Shown here piece by piece: positions 54,190 through 64,000 of a stretch of 64,000 nucleotides of DNA; positions within the stretch are counted from its first letter, which is position 1, and each line of letters opens with the position of its first letter. The DNA is taken from contig NW_026570244.1 in NCBI RefSeq assembly GCF_019649055.1, forward strand, positions 62,001 to 126,000, given 5' to 3'. Origin of the DNA: Paramacrobiotus metropolitanus (Eukaryota > Tardigrada > Eutardigrada > Parachela > Macrobiotidae). The position numbers and the translations under genes were made by a program. The notes beneath the pieces were generated by a model. That model made no database searches, was not told the DNA's origin, and saw only the letters and a program-made list of their open reading frames with translations.

Positions 54190-54610
54190 CGGCCAATGCA
54201 TACGGCTAAAGTGTATATGTGCGCATCCGGCCTGCAAACATCACCATGCATATTTGCCTTTCGCGGTGGTGACCGACGCACAGACACCACGAGTTACATG
54301 TGCCGCGAGTACAGTATATACGGCCAGCGTGCATATGTGCGTCAAATAACACATACCACCGCTCGTATGTGCATTTGGTGGCGGTGACCGACGCACAGAC
54401 ACCATGAATTACATTTGCCTTGAGTATATACGGCCAGCGTGCATATGTGCGTCAGCCGTCAGGTATCACATACCGCCGCGCATATGTGCATTTGGTGGCG
54501 GTGACCGACGCACAGACACCACATTTTTCATTATCCTTGAACATAGAAGACCTTCGCTACGCTTCGGTCGATGAGCAGATACAACACCGTGGATCGAGCC
54601 GCGTGCTCAG
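54190..54610 (-). repeat. 109-bp minisatellite family, copy 2 (inverted, degenerate)
   Basis: It has three imperfect units with GGTGGCGGTGACCGACGCA, ATATACGGCCAGCGTGCATA and a shoulder 'catagaagaccttcgctacgcttcggt'. These are the reverse complement of the 26585-27300 array in the same order. The units differ more from each other than in copy 1, so this array is older or not homogenised. Confidence 0.78.
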
Positions 54611-54734
54611 CTTCTGGAAGGAACATCATCGGATATAATAATGCGAGTCTACGTATCGCAGTCGCAGACGTAGAATTTCAATACCGATATCAACGATTAC
54701 GTGAGTTTAACGCGCAGCCAGTACGTTCGAAAGA

Positions 54735-55225
54735 AAGTGACCCGGTACATGGTGTAGAAAGTACAGTATAAAAAATTCGTATACATGCACGAACACTTTC
54801 ACTTTCAGCGCACTACCAATCGGTTTTCAGCAGGGTGTTATGGCACGTTTGTGTAATTTGTATACCGGGCCATGAAGACCATTAGTGCGTGCAGAATGCA
54901 ATTTCTTTTGGGAATTATGCCGCTATTAACACAATTCCAGAAAATGGCAAGGCACATTAGCCGGTAACGGCCGGTAAGGGGCAATCCTAGTCCCATCGCC
55001 CATATGACAGCAGCACGACAACATCCATAAATACGCAGTAATCGTCCTACCACTGGCAATAATTGTTTTACTACGGTAGCGATGACGAAGGACTTGTAAG
55101 TTATGCAGGACCATAAGATGTACGAGAGTAAGAAAATTCCCAAAAGTTTAAATGCATTCAGGTGCACCATGCAAAAGTTTCATTATGGACCAATGTCCTT
55201 TCACTTTTGCAAGTAAACGCAAATA
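54735..55225. mobile_element. Foldback element FB7, degenerate
   Basis: The left part resembles an FB terminus ('gacccggtacatggtg...cactttcagcgcac'). The right part (55130-55225) has 'ccaaaagtttaaatgcattcaggtg' and 'tcattatggacc'. The middle is unrelated, and no TTAA ends are preserved. Confidence 0.55.
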
Positions 55226-55969
55226 ACCATGATGATCGGCGCCGCTTGCGGCCTGTCTGCCCCGGCAACCGTGACCGTAGGTGTTGGATTTGTGCATATA
55301 CCAAGTCTTTCGTGTAGACAGATATTGCTCATGTTCGCAGCACAAAAATAAACTTTACAGTTTAGAAAAATCGCGAAAATGGAATTCAGTTTAAAAATCT
55401 GTAAATTCCTGTACGCGTCGTCGCGTACAAACGTGTTTTGAGCGGTATATCTCTGGAATTAAGAAAGCTTCTGCATTCCTGTAATGCGAGTAGATCCAGT
55501 AATTAGGCTAATACAGTATGGATTCCAAGAGCGTAAATGGCCACTCAAACTGTGTCATTCATGCTTACTGCAACCGAATTTTAAAGTTGCAGTGTTATTA
55601 ATTGATAATTTATTGCAGAACTAATAAAATGCATGATTTTGTCAGTGCGTGTGTGGTATTGCGTACAACATGTAGAGTTCTTATGTAATATTACTTTTTG
55701 TGTAATTTGATTACCGGTATGTATGCAAAACTTGATAATTAACCTGATGTAAAAATGATGATCCGCAGAGAAAAATGTGCTTCCAGCTTGGCGATCAATC
55801 ACACCAGTTAATTTCATTTAATTCGAGTCAGTGCAGGTAGCCCATATCCGGCTAGGATGACATCTAGCATGGGATTTTAAACCTGGCTGGAGAAATACGG
55901 AGAACACAGTTTAACATCAATGAAAAGTCAGACACCTAAAAGACACCTAAACAGCCGACATACTCAGAG
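55226..55969. other. Gene-free stretch
   Basis: No gene. A small hairpin (tgtacgcgtcgtcgcgtaca) is at 55410-55430. Part of this is presumably LINE-A 3' flank. Confidence 0.5.
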
Positions 55970-56058
55970 TTAGTTAAAGAATTTAGTCGTGAACAATGCG
56001 CTTTTAAAACAGCCAAGTGTACGTAGCTCAAGAATATTACTGCCGCTTTGGTTAACTT

Positions 56059-57593
56059 CTGCTAACTTTAATGGTTACATCGCTTATTACACTGTAACAA
56101 TAACAAAATTCCACATCATTCACGTTCAGCTAATTTAAAAGCAAAATACACGTCTTCCTTTTCAACCATGTCGCTGAATGTACCGAGAACAGAAACTGCA
56201 TTTCCTCGTTGAATCTCGATACCAATTTTCTGCCGCAAAAACTCCCCTGACCGAGGGTTGCCCGTACAGTCGCTGATTTTTCTCGACAGCTCTTTAAAAA
56301 ATTTCTTCGTCCGTGGTCCGAATGTACCCGTGGTTTCAAACGCCAACGGTTGGACGATGTAACGGTCTCCCAACCCGCTATACTTTCCTATTTTCCGGTC
56401 TTCGCGAATTTCCGCTGCACTTCCCGGCACTCTAGATGTTTGGGCAATGTACGTTTGGGCGAATGTATCTGCCACGGTTACATCCCATACTAGCGGTTTG
56501 CCATTTTTCCAAGGAAACGCTGTCACTCCGTCGGGCCTCTTTCCGTCGCCTCTGTCTAAGCCCGCCGGCTCCAGTGACGATGGCACTTTTGCCGAGCTCA
56601 ACGCGCGCTTGGTTGCTTCGTTCAAAGCAGCGTGGACACCATGCCTTCCTTTCGCTAACTTGCATACCAATCCATGGTGGCCGAGACTGTCTACATCACT
56701 GCCACACCGGCAAACATGTTGCTGGCATACCGGAGCTCCAAGCCGCCGCGCCACGGCAATTCGTAAATAAGTGTCCTCCAGTAAATTGCCAAATATTGAT
56801 ACAGGCAAAGCAGCCAACCAGGCACGCGACTCCGGTGAGGATGCAGCCAACAAACGAGCTGAGGTAAATACATCGGCATTCTCCATCATGCGGGTTGCTG
56901 TCTGGGTGTGCTGTAATGCTGTCCATACTGACTGGTAACGGCGTCTTTCCATCTGCGGGGATTCCAGAGAAAAACGTCCAGTCCACTCTTCGGTTAGCTG
57001 ATTGGCCTTGTCTTTTACGGTGGCGTTGCCTGTGATGTTGCACACCATGTCGGCCGCTCCGTAAATTGATGAGGTGTACGCGGCCAACGCTACGCCCGCT
57101 GCGCTGATCAGTCCAAGGCCTCCAAATTTTGTGGGTAAAGAGGCTTGCTCCCATACTGGGCTGGACATAGCTACGTTAGTCAGCTGTTCCGTTTTCACTC
57201 GGATGACTTCATCAAATTTCTTCAGTTCATCTGGGAATTCCCAACACGGTGACGTTCTAAGAAGATACAACAATTTCGGCAGGGACAAACAGTTCTTTAG
57301 CAAAAACAGACCCTGGTGTGAAGGCAATATACCGAGCTGGTCGGCAAGCACTTGTGCTTGACCGACCTTTCTCATCAACGCGCCCGATATCGCTTCCTTC
57401 AGCAAGGGAGAGCCCAGCAGCTCAAGTTCTTCCGGTTTGGAAATTCGAATGTCCGGTACCGCTTTCAGAAATAACTGGGTTACTTTTTCCCGCTCTCCAT
57501 GAGTTCCACCATCAACAAACAATTCGCACTTGGCCGTGTTAAGTCGCAAACCCACTGCGGCGGCTGCTTCTTGGAGATTGACCAAGTGATTTA
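56059..57593 (-). mobile_element. LINE-B copy nested in LINE-A, 12-bp target duplication
   Basis: AAGTTAACCAAA (minus strand) flanks the insert, at plus 57594-57605 and 56047-56058. The insert is 5'-truncated within the RT palm (GLRLNTAKCELF) and carries the rest of the LINE-B protein plus 3' UTR. Confidence 0.92.
56116..57593 (-). CDS. LINE-B reverse transcriptase C-terminal part (longest copy)
   Basis: About 492 codons of LINE-B are open. They cover the end of the RT palm (GLRLNTAKCE) and a thumb segment (VWEQASLPTKFGGLGL). A C-x-C..H..C finger follows (CRCGSDVDSLGHHGLVC), then RHG...NEATKRAL, GKRPDG...LVWDVTVADT and the C-terminus EIQRGNAVSVLGTFSD. The frame is fused by chance, in phase, to about 65 upstream codons of LINE-A. 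A naive prediction therefore gives a 557-residue chimeric protein. No RT catalytic Asp box is present. It is a dead retrocopy with a well-preserved frame, hence fairly young. Confidence 0.85.
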
Positions 57594-58141
57594 TTTGGTT
57601 AACTTTATCCAGAAGCTTGCCCAGTCTCCAGGATAGCGTTGTTTCCCCGCATTTTGTTGCCACACGTGTCCTGATGGTCAGTTGATTGGCGTTACGCAAA
57701 CTGTACGTCTTGCTTTTCTCTCCAAGGTTAAGCATATCGGTAAGGTATGCTGGTACGTTGTGCGGCACCGGATGTTTGATCTTGTACAACCAGATGGCCT
57801 CCTGGTGCCGCCATCACGTGAACAGTGGGATTATTCCAAAACGGTCCATCAGAAGATTACCTGGCGCTGTCGGGTAGTTTGCAATGGCTCGAATAGCGTT
57901 ACGGTGTGCTACTGCAAGCTTCTCGCGCAAGGACGCAGACGCGCTGCTCCACACTGTAAAGCAGTAGTCCAGACGAGACTGGACGAACGCGTAGAAAAGT
58001 CCAAAACGCTGAGAGTCGCGCAGACCGTCTTTCGCACGATTTATGAGAGCAATTCCATGACTAACACTTTTTTGGACCGTAGTAAACTGTTCGGTCCATT
58101 TTAGATGCTGATCAATTATTACTCCTAAGTGCTTAACGGTT

Positions 58142-58312
58142 TAGGCGATAAAAATTTGGGCGTGAATTAGTTAACCCTATAATTCACGCCTAAATTGTTA
58201 TCCTCAAAGCGGAAAAACACTTATGAACTCATAACGGGCGCATTTAAAGTACTTGGAAGATACTGATTTATTTCTCAATTTGTACAAGGCGAGCTTCGCT
58301 CAACAAATATGA
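58142..58312. other. Short spacer with hairpin
   Basis: An inverted repeat 'aatttgggcgtgaatta...taattcacgcctaaatt' spans about 58155-58197. Nothing else is seen. Confidence 0.5.
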
Positions 58313-58815
58313 TCAAAGGAAGAAATTGTCCCAATTAACAAGAGAAGGGACTGTGCACAATACACTCATAGTATTACCACGCATAATCTCCAAACTTAAA
58401 CGCTGAAACAAAAAACATGTAGAGCGACTCTCGCCCCTCCTTGAAAACAACTTCTTACCAATCTCCTTTAACGTAACAATGCCGGCCTCACACCAAGTGC
58501 CAAAAGTCTCACATGCAACGGGAACAAAATTACAGCGATCAGTAAGCGACTTGTATTTTTCAATCTTCTCCCGGCAAGCCAGTTCGGCGGCAGCGCCAGC
58601 ACACTTTGAGGTCGCGTCGATGTATGAATCCGCCATGTTGTCTCTGCAAGTGACGTCCCATACTAACGGCTGTCCGCGGTACCACTTCCAACGCCTGGCT
58701 CCATCCGGGCGCTTTCCATTTTCACGCAGAAAGCCAATGGACTCCGGATATGGATCAATGCCGGCACTTGGAAGATTATAACGCGTGGCGGCTATAACAC
58801 TATGAAACCAACATA
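58313..58815 (-). pseudogene. LINE-B fragment (endonuclease-like region)
   Basis: The minus-strand frame matches LINE-B from about HSVIAATRYNLPSAG through GKRPDGARRWKWYRGQPLVW and WDVTCRDN to EIMRGNTMSVLCTV. This region is longer than the ATG-initiated frame (58313-58636). It retains the PD and WDVT motifs. Its sequence is more diverged than the other copies, so it is older. Confidence 0.8.
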
Positions 58816-58819
58816 GTGC

Positions 58820-59405
58820 ACTCAGTCCCTACAGGCTGCCGCAATGCGCAGCCAGACTTCAAATTCAACGAATGCAACCGAACCGGAAGTGACCGGTTAA
58901 GGTCTTAAAAGAGTCCGTAACCGAACATATCCAATAGCGTTACGATAACATACGGTTACATATCTCGAGTTTTCCTTTCGGCAGCTTCAACTTCCACGGA
59001 CTACTGAACCGATCGGAAATGATTCACCGAAAGTCTTTATACCTATCTCAACAACCTTCAATTGCAGAGTCTTCGCAACCGGAAGTAATGAGCAAATGCG
59101 AGGCCCTTGGGCTTACTGACATTTCGGCCGTCACACATTTTTTGGGACACATAAGGAAAAACAGAGCAAATTATGACAACCAAGACGTCCGGCTGTTCGA
59201 TAACCTGAAAACACAAGGAAACCTAAGAAAATGTAAGAAACCTATAAGAAACAACGTTTTCTTCGCATTTTTGAAAAACCTGATGCAGCAACGGTTCGTC
59301 AACCTCAATATCTACCTTAACGCGATATACAGATACATCTTATTAACCGGTTGAATAATGAATACTTTACTAATGTAGAAGCAAAAAATTAATTTCCTCA
59401 TTATA
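58820..59405. other. Gene-free stretch
   Basis: A 111-codon frame (59019-59354) has no family signal. Its interior 'aacctaagaaaatgtaagaaac' is a short form of the CCTAAGAAA minisatellite motif. Confidence 0.45.
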
Positions 59406-59409
59406 TTAT

Positions 59410-59425
59410 GGTGAAGGCTCCGCAT
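59410..59425 (+). repeat. Solo terminus of the Mutator-like element
   Basis: GGTGAAGGCTCCGCAT is identical to the end of the element at 33248. No second end is found; a deleted or truncated copy next to FB8. Confidence 0.6.
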
Positions 59426-59439
59426 CGTTTTTACACCGA

Positions 59440-59830
59440 TCCACTGCTCTGGCATGTTTTCCAAATTTTGAAATTGGAAAAATTGTGGAAGTCTGCATCG
59501 GCATAAGAACGATTTTCGTAGCAGTGTGCATTTACGTACAAAATTTGATGGAGATCGATGCATAATGAGACTTCCGATGCATAATGAGACTTGCATAGTG
59601 AGACTGTACACCTGAATGCATTTAAACTTTTGAAACATTCTAAGTTTCTAACAGGCATAACTTCCGAACCGGATACTGCGCGCCCAAACGGTTTTCATGA
59701 CAGGTAAAAGAAATCTTCTGGCTACAGAATGTCATAACCCGAAACAAAAATGTATGTGGGAGTGCGCTAAAGTGAAAGTTTGCGTGCATGTACACGAATT
59801 TCATACCATGTACCAGGCCACTTCCGTTAA
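59440..59830. mobile_element. Foldback element FB8, right arm
   Basis: The arm runs from the centre palindrome ('caaattttgaaattgg') through 'tcattatgcatcg'-type and 'gcgcgcccaaacggttttc' blocks to GTACCAGGCCACTTCCGTTAA. Its left arm is missing, replaced by the Mutator-like terminus. Confidence 0.72.
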
Positions 59831-62434
59831 AACGATAGGTACCCAACGTACATAATATTATGATCTCCTTCTGATTCTTTTTGCATGCACCCGGCGGTTC
59901 GGGACGCAGTCTATTTACATGTATAGTTTGATTAAGACTAGTACTATAGATATAATTTTATATAGGACGGCAGACAATCGGAATGGCAGTATAGCGCAAG
60001 CGGACGCCGCAGGTGAAATAGACAGCGCAAAACACTGCACTACCGGCATTAAGCGTTCACAGGTACAGGTTGTTTCTGACCGTAATGTTATACAGTATAA
60101 GGTCGTTCAGTGACCTTTGGCTTACACTGTTTTCTGTCATATGCATGTGGCTTGATTGGGCTTTATTGCTCGTTTCTGCAGAGACGATGTGTTATGGTGC
60201 GGTGGTGACCAGACTCGATACGTGGTCCAGGGTTGGTCTGTTCTCGAAAGCAACTAAACTACTAATCTATCAAGGAAATAGATCTATACTATGATCGGCC
60301 GCCCCGTGGAACTTGGGTAGAAAAAACCGCTAAGCAAATTACAAAATCGATTTCACCATTAAACTCAGCATGTCCCAAAGGGGTCCCACATGCATTTTGT
60401 TTTCAAAAAGATCTGCCCTGGACCATCGCTCGGATGCCGGTACCGGTACAGGCATCAGTTCAAGGGGACCTTGAAAGACCTTTTACATAAAACACTGTTG
60501 CGTGGAGCAGCTAATATTCAAATGCAGAGTATGTAGTGTAATAAAAAAAACTGTAATTTTTTCAAATAAACTTCGAAAAATTTTTCAGCTTTGTCATGTT
60601 TCAACAAAACGCACTAAAGCGAAGAAATTTTCTTTTGGTTTTCGGAACCGGAAAGCGCGTTTGCACTGGAACGTTTTAGCTTTTCCGCGTTCTTATACAT
60701 TGTACATTGTTCTTATACATTACAAAAAACTTAGATCTACAATAAACAGAAAATTTAAAAATAACTTAAATAGAAAAGACGTTGTCTGGTTCGGTGTAAA
60801 ACGATCATAATACTCATACTACGGTATACTCGCGCGTTTACATGCAAATTTGGGATAAGTATAATGGGATTCATAATGAGGATTTGGGATTCATAATAAG
60901 GCTTTGAATGCCACGTGAATGCATTTGCCACGTGAATAAACATTTTAAAATTTTATTCTCCTTTACTTACCGTCGATCAGGCCTGTAGAGTGAACGGAAG
61001 CTCAAGTTTTAGGAAAGGGATATTATTTTAGTGTTAGTGGCTTAGACCAGATAAGGGCAGAACCGTTATCATTGTCCAGCACAACGCTAATGCTCCAGCT
61101 GTCAAACGAACAGAACTGCGCAAAAGCTGGCATGTCTATCCACCGACCAAACCTCTACTAAATAAAGGGAACGGTCGCCGTGGTCCAAAATCCCCAATTT
61201 ACCACCGGCCTTACCACCCCTTACCACAAATAGTGTGACCGCAAGGGCTAGTTTTTATTTTGTTGGTTGCTATTGCCAATAAACAAAAAATGTTAACTAC
61301 CTAGCACCGGGTAGACCGACACCCCGTGTAAATGCAAACACCATTAGATGCTTGAAATCTCTGTCAAAATTTTTTTTGGAAACAGTTATCCGGAAATAAT
61401 CGAAGTTCAGAAAGAGCCAACCCGCAGGTCATACCAGTGTTTAAGTATCACTAATCAGGGCTGCTGCGTAAACGCAAATTACAGGACCCGTTATTGCTGT
61501 TACTAATGTTCGATGACTAGGACAACGTGTTCTCTGTTCCTCGTTATCACTACACACTCCTTGCTCCCGACTGAATCAAAAATAAAAAAATAATCAAAAA
61601 CTCAAAAAATTCACACTACTGCATCTACTGACCAAGCCTACTGATTACTGAACAAAGGATATTATTCTTCGATCAAAATTGGTTTCCACGTACCAGTTAT
61701 TAAAACGTAGCGAAGCCGAATTATTAGAAACTTAGCACGCTGACCGCTCTCCGATTATCAGTCGTGCTATTAACTATTTTGTTTCACATAAAATGAACCG
61801 ATCAGCTATTAAGCTATATAGATATAATGCTGTTTCCTGATTAGAGCAAGCTAACTGAAGCTGTGTACAGCGCTTAATCATACAACGTAAAATCATACAC
61901 ACAAACCAGGCTTCAAAAATAAATGATCAACAATTATTTTTCAAAGAATTGACTGTAGACCACAAGAGCATCTGAGGCGAAGCCGAAGATGACTCTTGTA
62001 GTATTATAATATGTACTGTAATATTGCGAGTACAGAGTACAATTAACGAGTACTTACTAGAGTAGTAATTGCCGGTAATTACTGATCTCACAACGAAAAC
62101 TAGGTACTTTACTAAGATCCGTAGATCTGTAGCACTAAGATCTGTAGTCTCTACGAGTAGACTCTCTACCGATGTTTTATTGTTATTCGACAATACAGGG
62201 CATTTACAGCGACATAGAGAACAGCATCAACGGTCTCACTTCTTAAAGTAATCTTATCGATCGTAATCATTAGAAAAACAACTACAGGGTCCTTTTTATG
62301 TTTACAACGATACAATGCTGTTAGTTATAATTTATGATACTTTACGTAATATGCACTACCGGCGCATTATACGATATGTACAATATATGTATTGGTTTTA
62401 CGGTGATCTACTAAGTACAATATAACAGTCATTA
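59831..62434. other. Gene-free stretch
   Basis: No gene is supported. Around 60815-60960 there is faint similarity to FB interiors. A block at 61930-62005 ('gcatctgaggcgaagccgaagatgactcttg') recurs at 63350-63425. Confidence 0.5.
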
Positions 62435-62728
62435 TTACATAGACCGGATGCGTACACCTGGCCTTTGCACGCAAGAAAAACTGTGCGATGGTGGTCGCTG
62501 AATGAAATCTTGATTTGAAACCGCTGTTGTGAATAAGAGGCTGCCGGCATTTACAACTTTACACAGATAAGTCCGTCCGCTGTGTTTCGCGAGAACCCAG
62601 CAAGTTGCTGCAGCTGGGGTCTGGGACAGTATGAATGAAATGTACAATACACCGCGGTGTATTGAGTCGTTCATACTTTTCACATATTGACACAGAGAAC
62701 AGAGAAAAATCACATAAAAAAATCGCAT
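62435..62728 (-). CDS. Hypothetical small secreted protein
   Basis: A 97-codon frame starts with a good signal-peptide-like segment (MRFFYVIFLCSLCQYVKS). It contains five further cysteine or basic-rich stretches (TCWVL, TYLCKV, FSCVQRP). There is no splice signal, homolog or TATA box that I can see, and codon use is not the G/C-ending type of the firm host genes. This may be a chance frame. Confidence 0.25.
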   Translation of the reverse strand: MRFFYVIFLCSLCQYVKSMNDSIHRGVLYISFILSQTPAAATCWVLAKHSGRTYLCKVVNAGSLLFTTAVSNQDFIQRPPSHSFSCVQRPGVRIRSM

Positions 62729-64000
62729 CTATATACGTAATAAGTACTTGTATGTACAGGTAATAACATGTACAAGTACGTCGGCAGTCACATTATTGGC
62801 AAACGATGACATTGTGCTGCACTGGACTGACCAATGCCGGTTTGAAATTCTTCCAGCTTCTTCAAAAATGTACAACGAAGTACGCGGCAACCGAGGAAAT
62901 GCACATAATAATACTACGGACTGAATTAATATTCCGGGTTCGTCGGCTTTATAGCGCCTGCACTTGAGTATCGGCTGAAGCCTGAAGGTGACTTTAAGAT
63001 ACTAATCCTCCTCATGTACATGTCATGATTACAAACTAGGAACTGTGCTATAGGCGCAGTCTTTTCCAACATTAATTTACATTCCGCTATTCGACCTGCA
63101 AAAGTTCTGTACGCGTGCGTGCATGTGAACCGCCGTCTGGTCTCAATAGTTCTTACAGATTATTCGTTGAATTAAGATGAGCAAGAAAAGAGATTCTTAA
63201 AAAAAGAAAAAAAAAGAAAAATACATTCACTGTATGTGTAAATCGTTCTGTTGCCTGGGTTTTGATGATAGAATCATTCCAATAAAATTTCTGACAACAT
63301 ACCAAGCGACATTTTCACATAGTATATATGGCTTGGTTTTGAATTACCCTACAGTTATTTTCTAAGGAATTGATCGTAGACCACTGCGAGCATCTGAGGC
63401 GAAGTCGATGATGACTCTTGTAATAATACGCCATGACGACTCTTGTATTGCCATGGATACGCCTGTTATATCCGTAACACGGAATTCTTGTACAGTTGTA
63501 TTACGTAGCTCCTGCTACATTTTTCTTAATACTGTAACGACTTCGTGAATTGCGTACAGTAAGAATACTTCTACTGAAACTATCTGTATTTAATATCTTC
63601 AAGTAAATTTCCTATCTGATAGTATTTAGTAATAATCTATATTAAGCATTAATACCAGAAAAAAGATAATAAGAACAGCGTTATGTACGTGTTCTTATAG
63701 ACGTTAAGCTGGTCAAACAAACGCAGCAAAGTCACTGAAATCTCGGTAAAAAATGCCAAGATGACAGTATCGGGGCGTTGATAACACGCAAATAGGAAGA
63801 CTAGTAACTACTACTGTAAACGACAACCAGACGTGCAAAATCAATGCATCGTACAGAAAACTGGGCCTGCTGTGACGTACGTAGTACGTATGTATAGTAT
63901 TTACGATTAGCATTGAAAAAAGTTACAAAAAAAATGAAATTTAATGATGCATTTGGGCGTGGTGTGTGATTTAGCGTGGCTGCAGCTGAGCGTGTGGAGC
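62729..64000. other. Gene-free end of window
   Basis: No gene is supported. A diverged direct repeat of 61930-62005 lies at 63350-63425, and an A-rich run is at 63195-63222. Confidence 0.5.

Larger units (their letters stand above)
55970..58141 (-). pseudogene. LINE-A reverse transcriptase C-terminal part, interrupted by LINE-B
   Basis: The minus-strand frame runs from 58141 (KHLGVIIDQHLKW) through YAFVQSRLDYCFTVWSS and an internal TGA (57814-57816) to YKIKHP..PAYLTDM. It continues to the insertion at 57594. After the insertion (56058) the same frame resumes (DKVNQ|SGSNILELRTLG) and ends at TAA 55970-55972. KxLGVxID and SxLDYCxxVW are typical of the thumb/C-terminal region of CR1/L2/jockey-type LINE polymerases. 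The upstream RT core is missing. Apart from the stop and the insertion it is surprisingly open. Confidence 0.85.

Noticed and set aside
56116-57789. 557-residue frame taken as a single gene
   Set aside because: It is a chance in-frame join of about 65 LINE-A codons to LINE-B; the target duplication and resumed LINE-A frame show the nested insertion.
1-64000. tRNA or rRNA genes, or bacterial DNA
   Set aside because: No GGTTCGAAtCC-type T-loop with a partner arm, no rRNA core sequence, and introns plus animal elements throughout; I did not run a covariance search.

Overview
The window is nuclear DNA of an invertebrate animal; the sequence does not let me name the phylum. The evidence is spliceosomal introns with GT..AG borders, TATA boxes about 95-115 bp upstream of start codons, secreted small cysteine proteins, a two-domain immunoglobulin-like protein, and animal-type retroelements (a tyrosine-recombinase element with split direct repeats and two kinds of LINE). 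Host exons are strikingly GC-rich islands in AT-rich, repeat-dominated DNA. Host genes are sparse. I see no rRNA, tRNA or CRISPR array.

Region by region (kb). 0-7.5: diverged copies of one old repeat segment plus small inverted-repeat elements and a tiny LINE copy. 8-13.5: foldback elements and an immunoglobulin-like pseudogene broken by transposons (10.28-12.63). 13.5-18.5: a palindromic duplication carrying two divergently transcribed, coding-identical two-exon genes for a 99-residue secreted cysteine protein. 21.2-27.3: an hAT-like MITE, a second Ig fragment, a fragment of the cysteine gene, a LINE copy inside a foldback element, a second (frameshifted) cysteine-protein gene with a TATA box, and a 109-bp minisatellite. 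27.6-33.2: a foldback element interrupted by a 4.95-kb PAT/Ngaro-like DIRS retroelement with SAP-domain gag, RT, RNase H and tyrosine recombinase. 33.2-33.9: a Mutator-like element with a 9-bp target duplication. 34.7-38.5: a Ulp1-type protease gene and, 31 bp after its stop, a multi-exon RPA70-like single-strand-DNA-binding gene. 38.5-46.4: a tandem array in which two unit types alternate and which repeats the 3' end of the RPA-like gene. 48.6-49.8: an intact two-exon Ig-like gene on the minus strand. 50.4-53.2: a giant palindrome whose arms are octamer/decamer satellite DNA. 54-59.8: a second copy of the 109-bp minisatellite family, a LINE nested inside another LINE, and foldback pieces. 59.8-64: nothing firm.

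How parts fit together. Mobile elements have been landing inside one another; several events can be read exactly because the target duplication or an empty paralogous site is also present. The most interesting assembly is the Ulp1 + RPA gene pair followed by the array that carries extra copies of the RPA 3' end, which suggests a multi-gene, possibly rolling-circle (Helitron/Helentron-like) element. No Rep/helicase gene is in the window, so that assignment is inference.

Names used below: LINE-B = element ending in a CCHC finger and a PD..WDVT motif; LINE-A = an ordinary LINE reverse transcriptase; FB = foldback element family with TTAA at its ends; H, U and R = parts of the 38.5-46.4 kb array.
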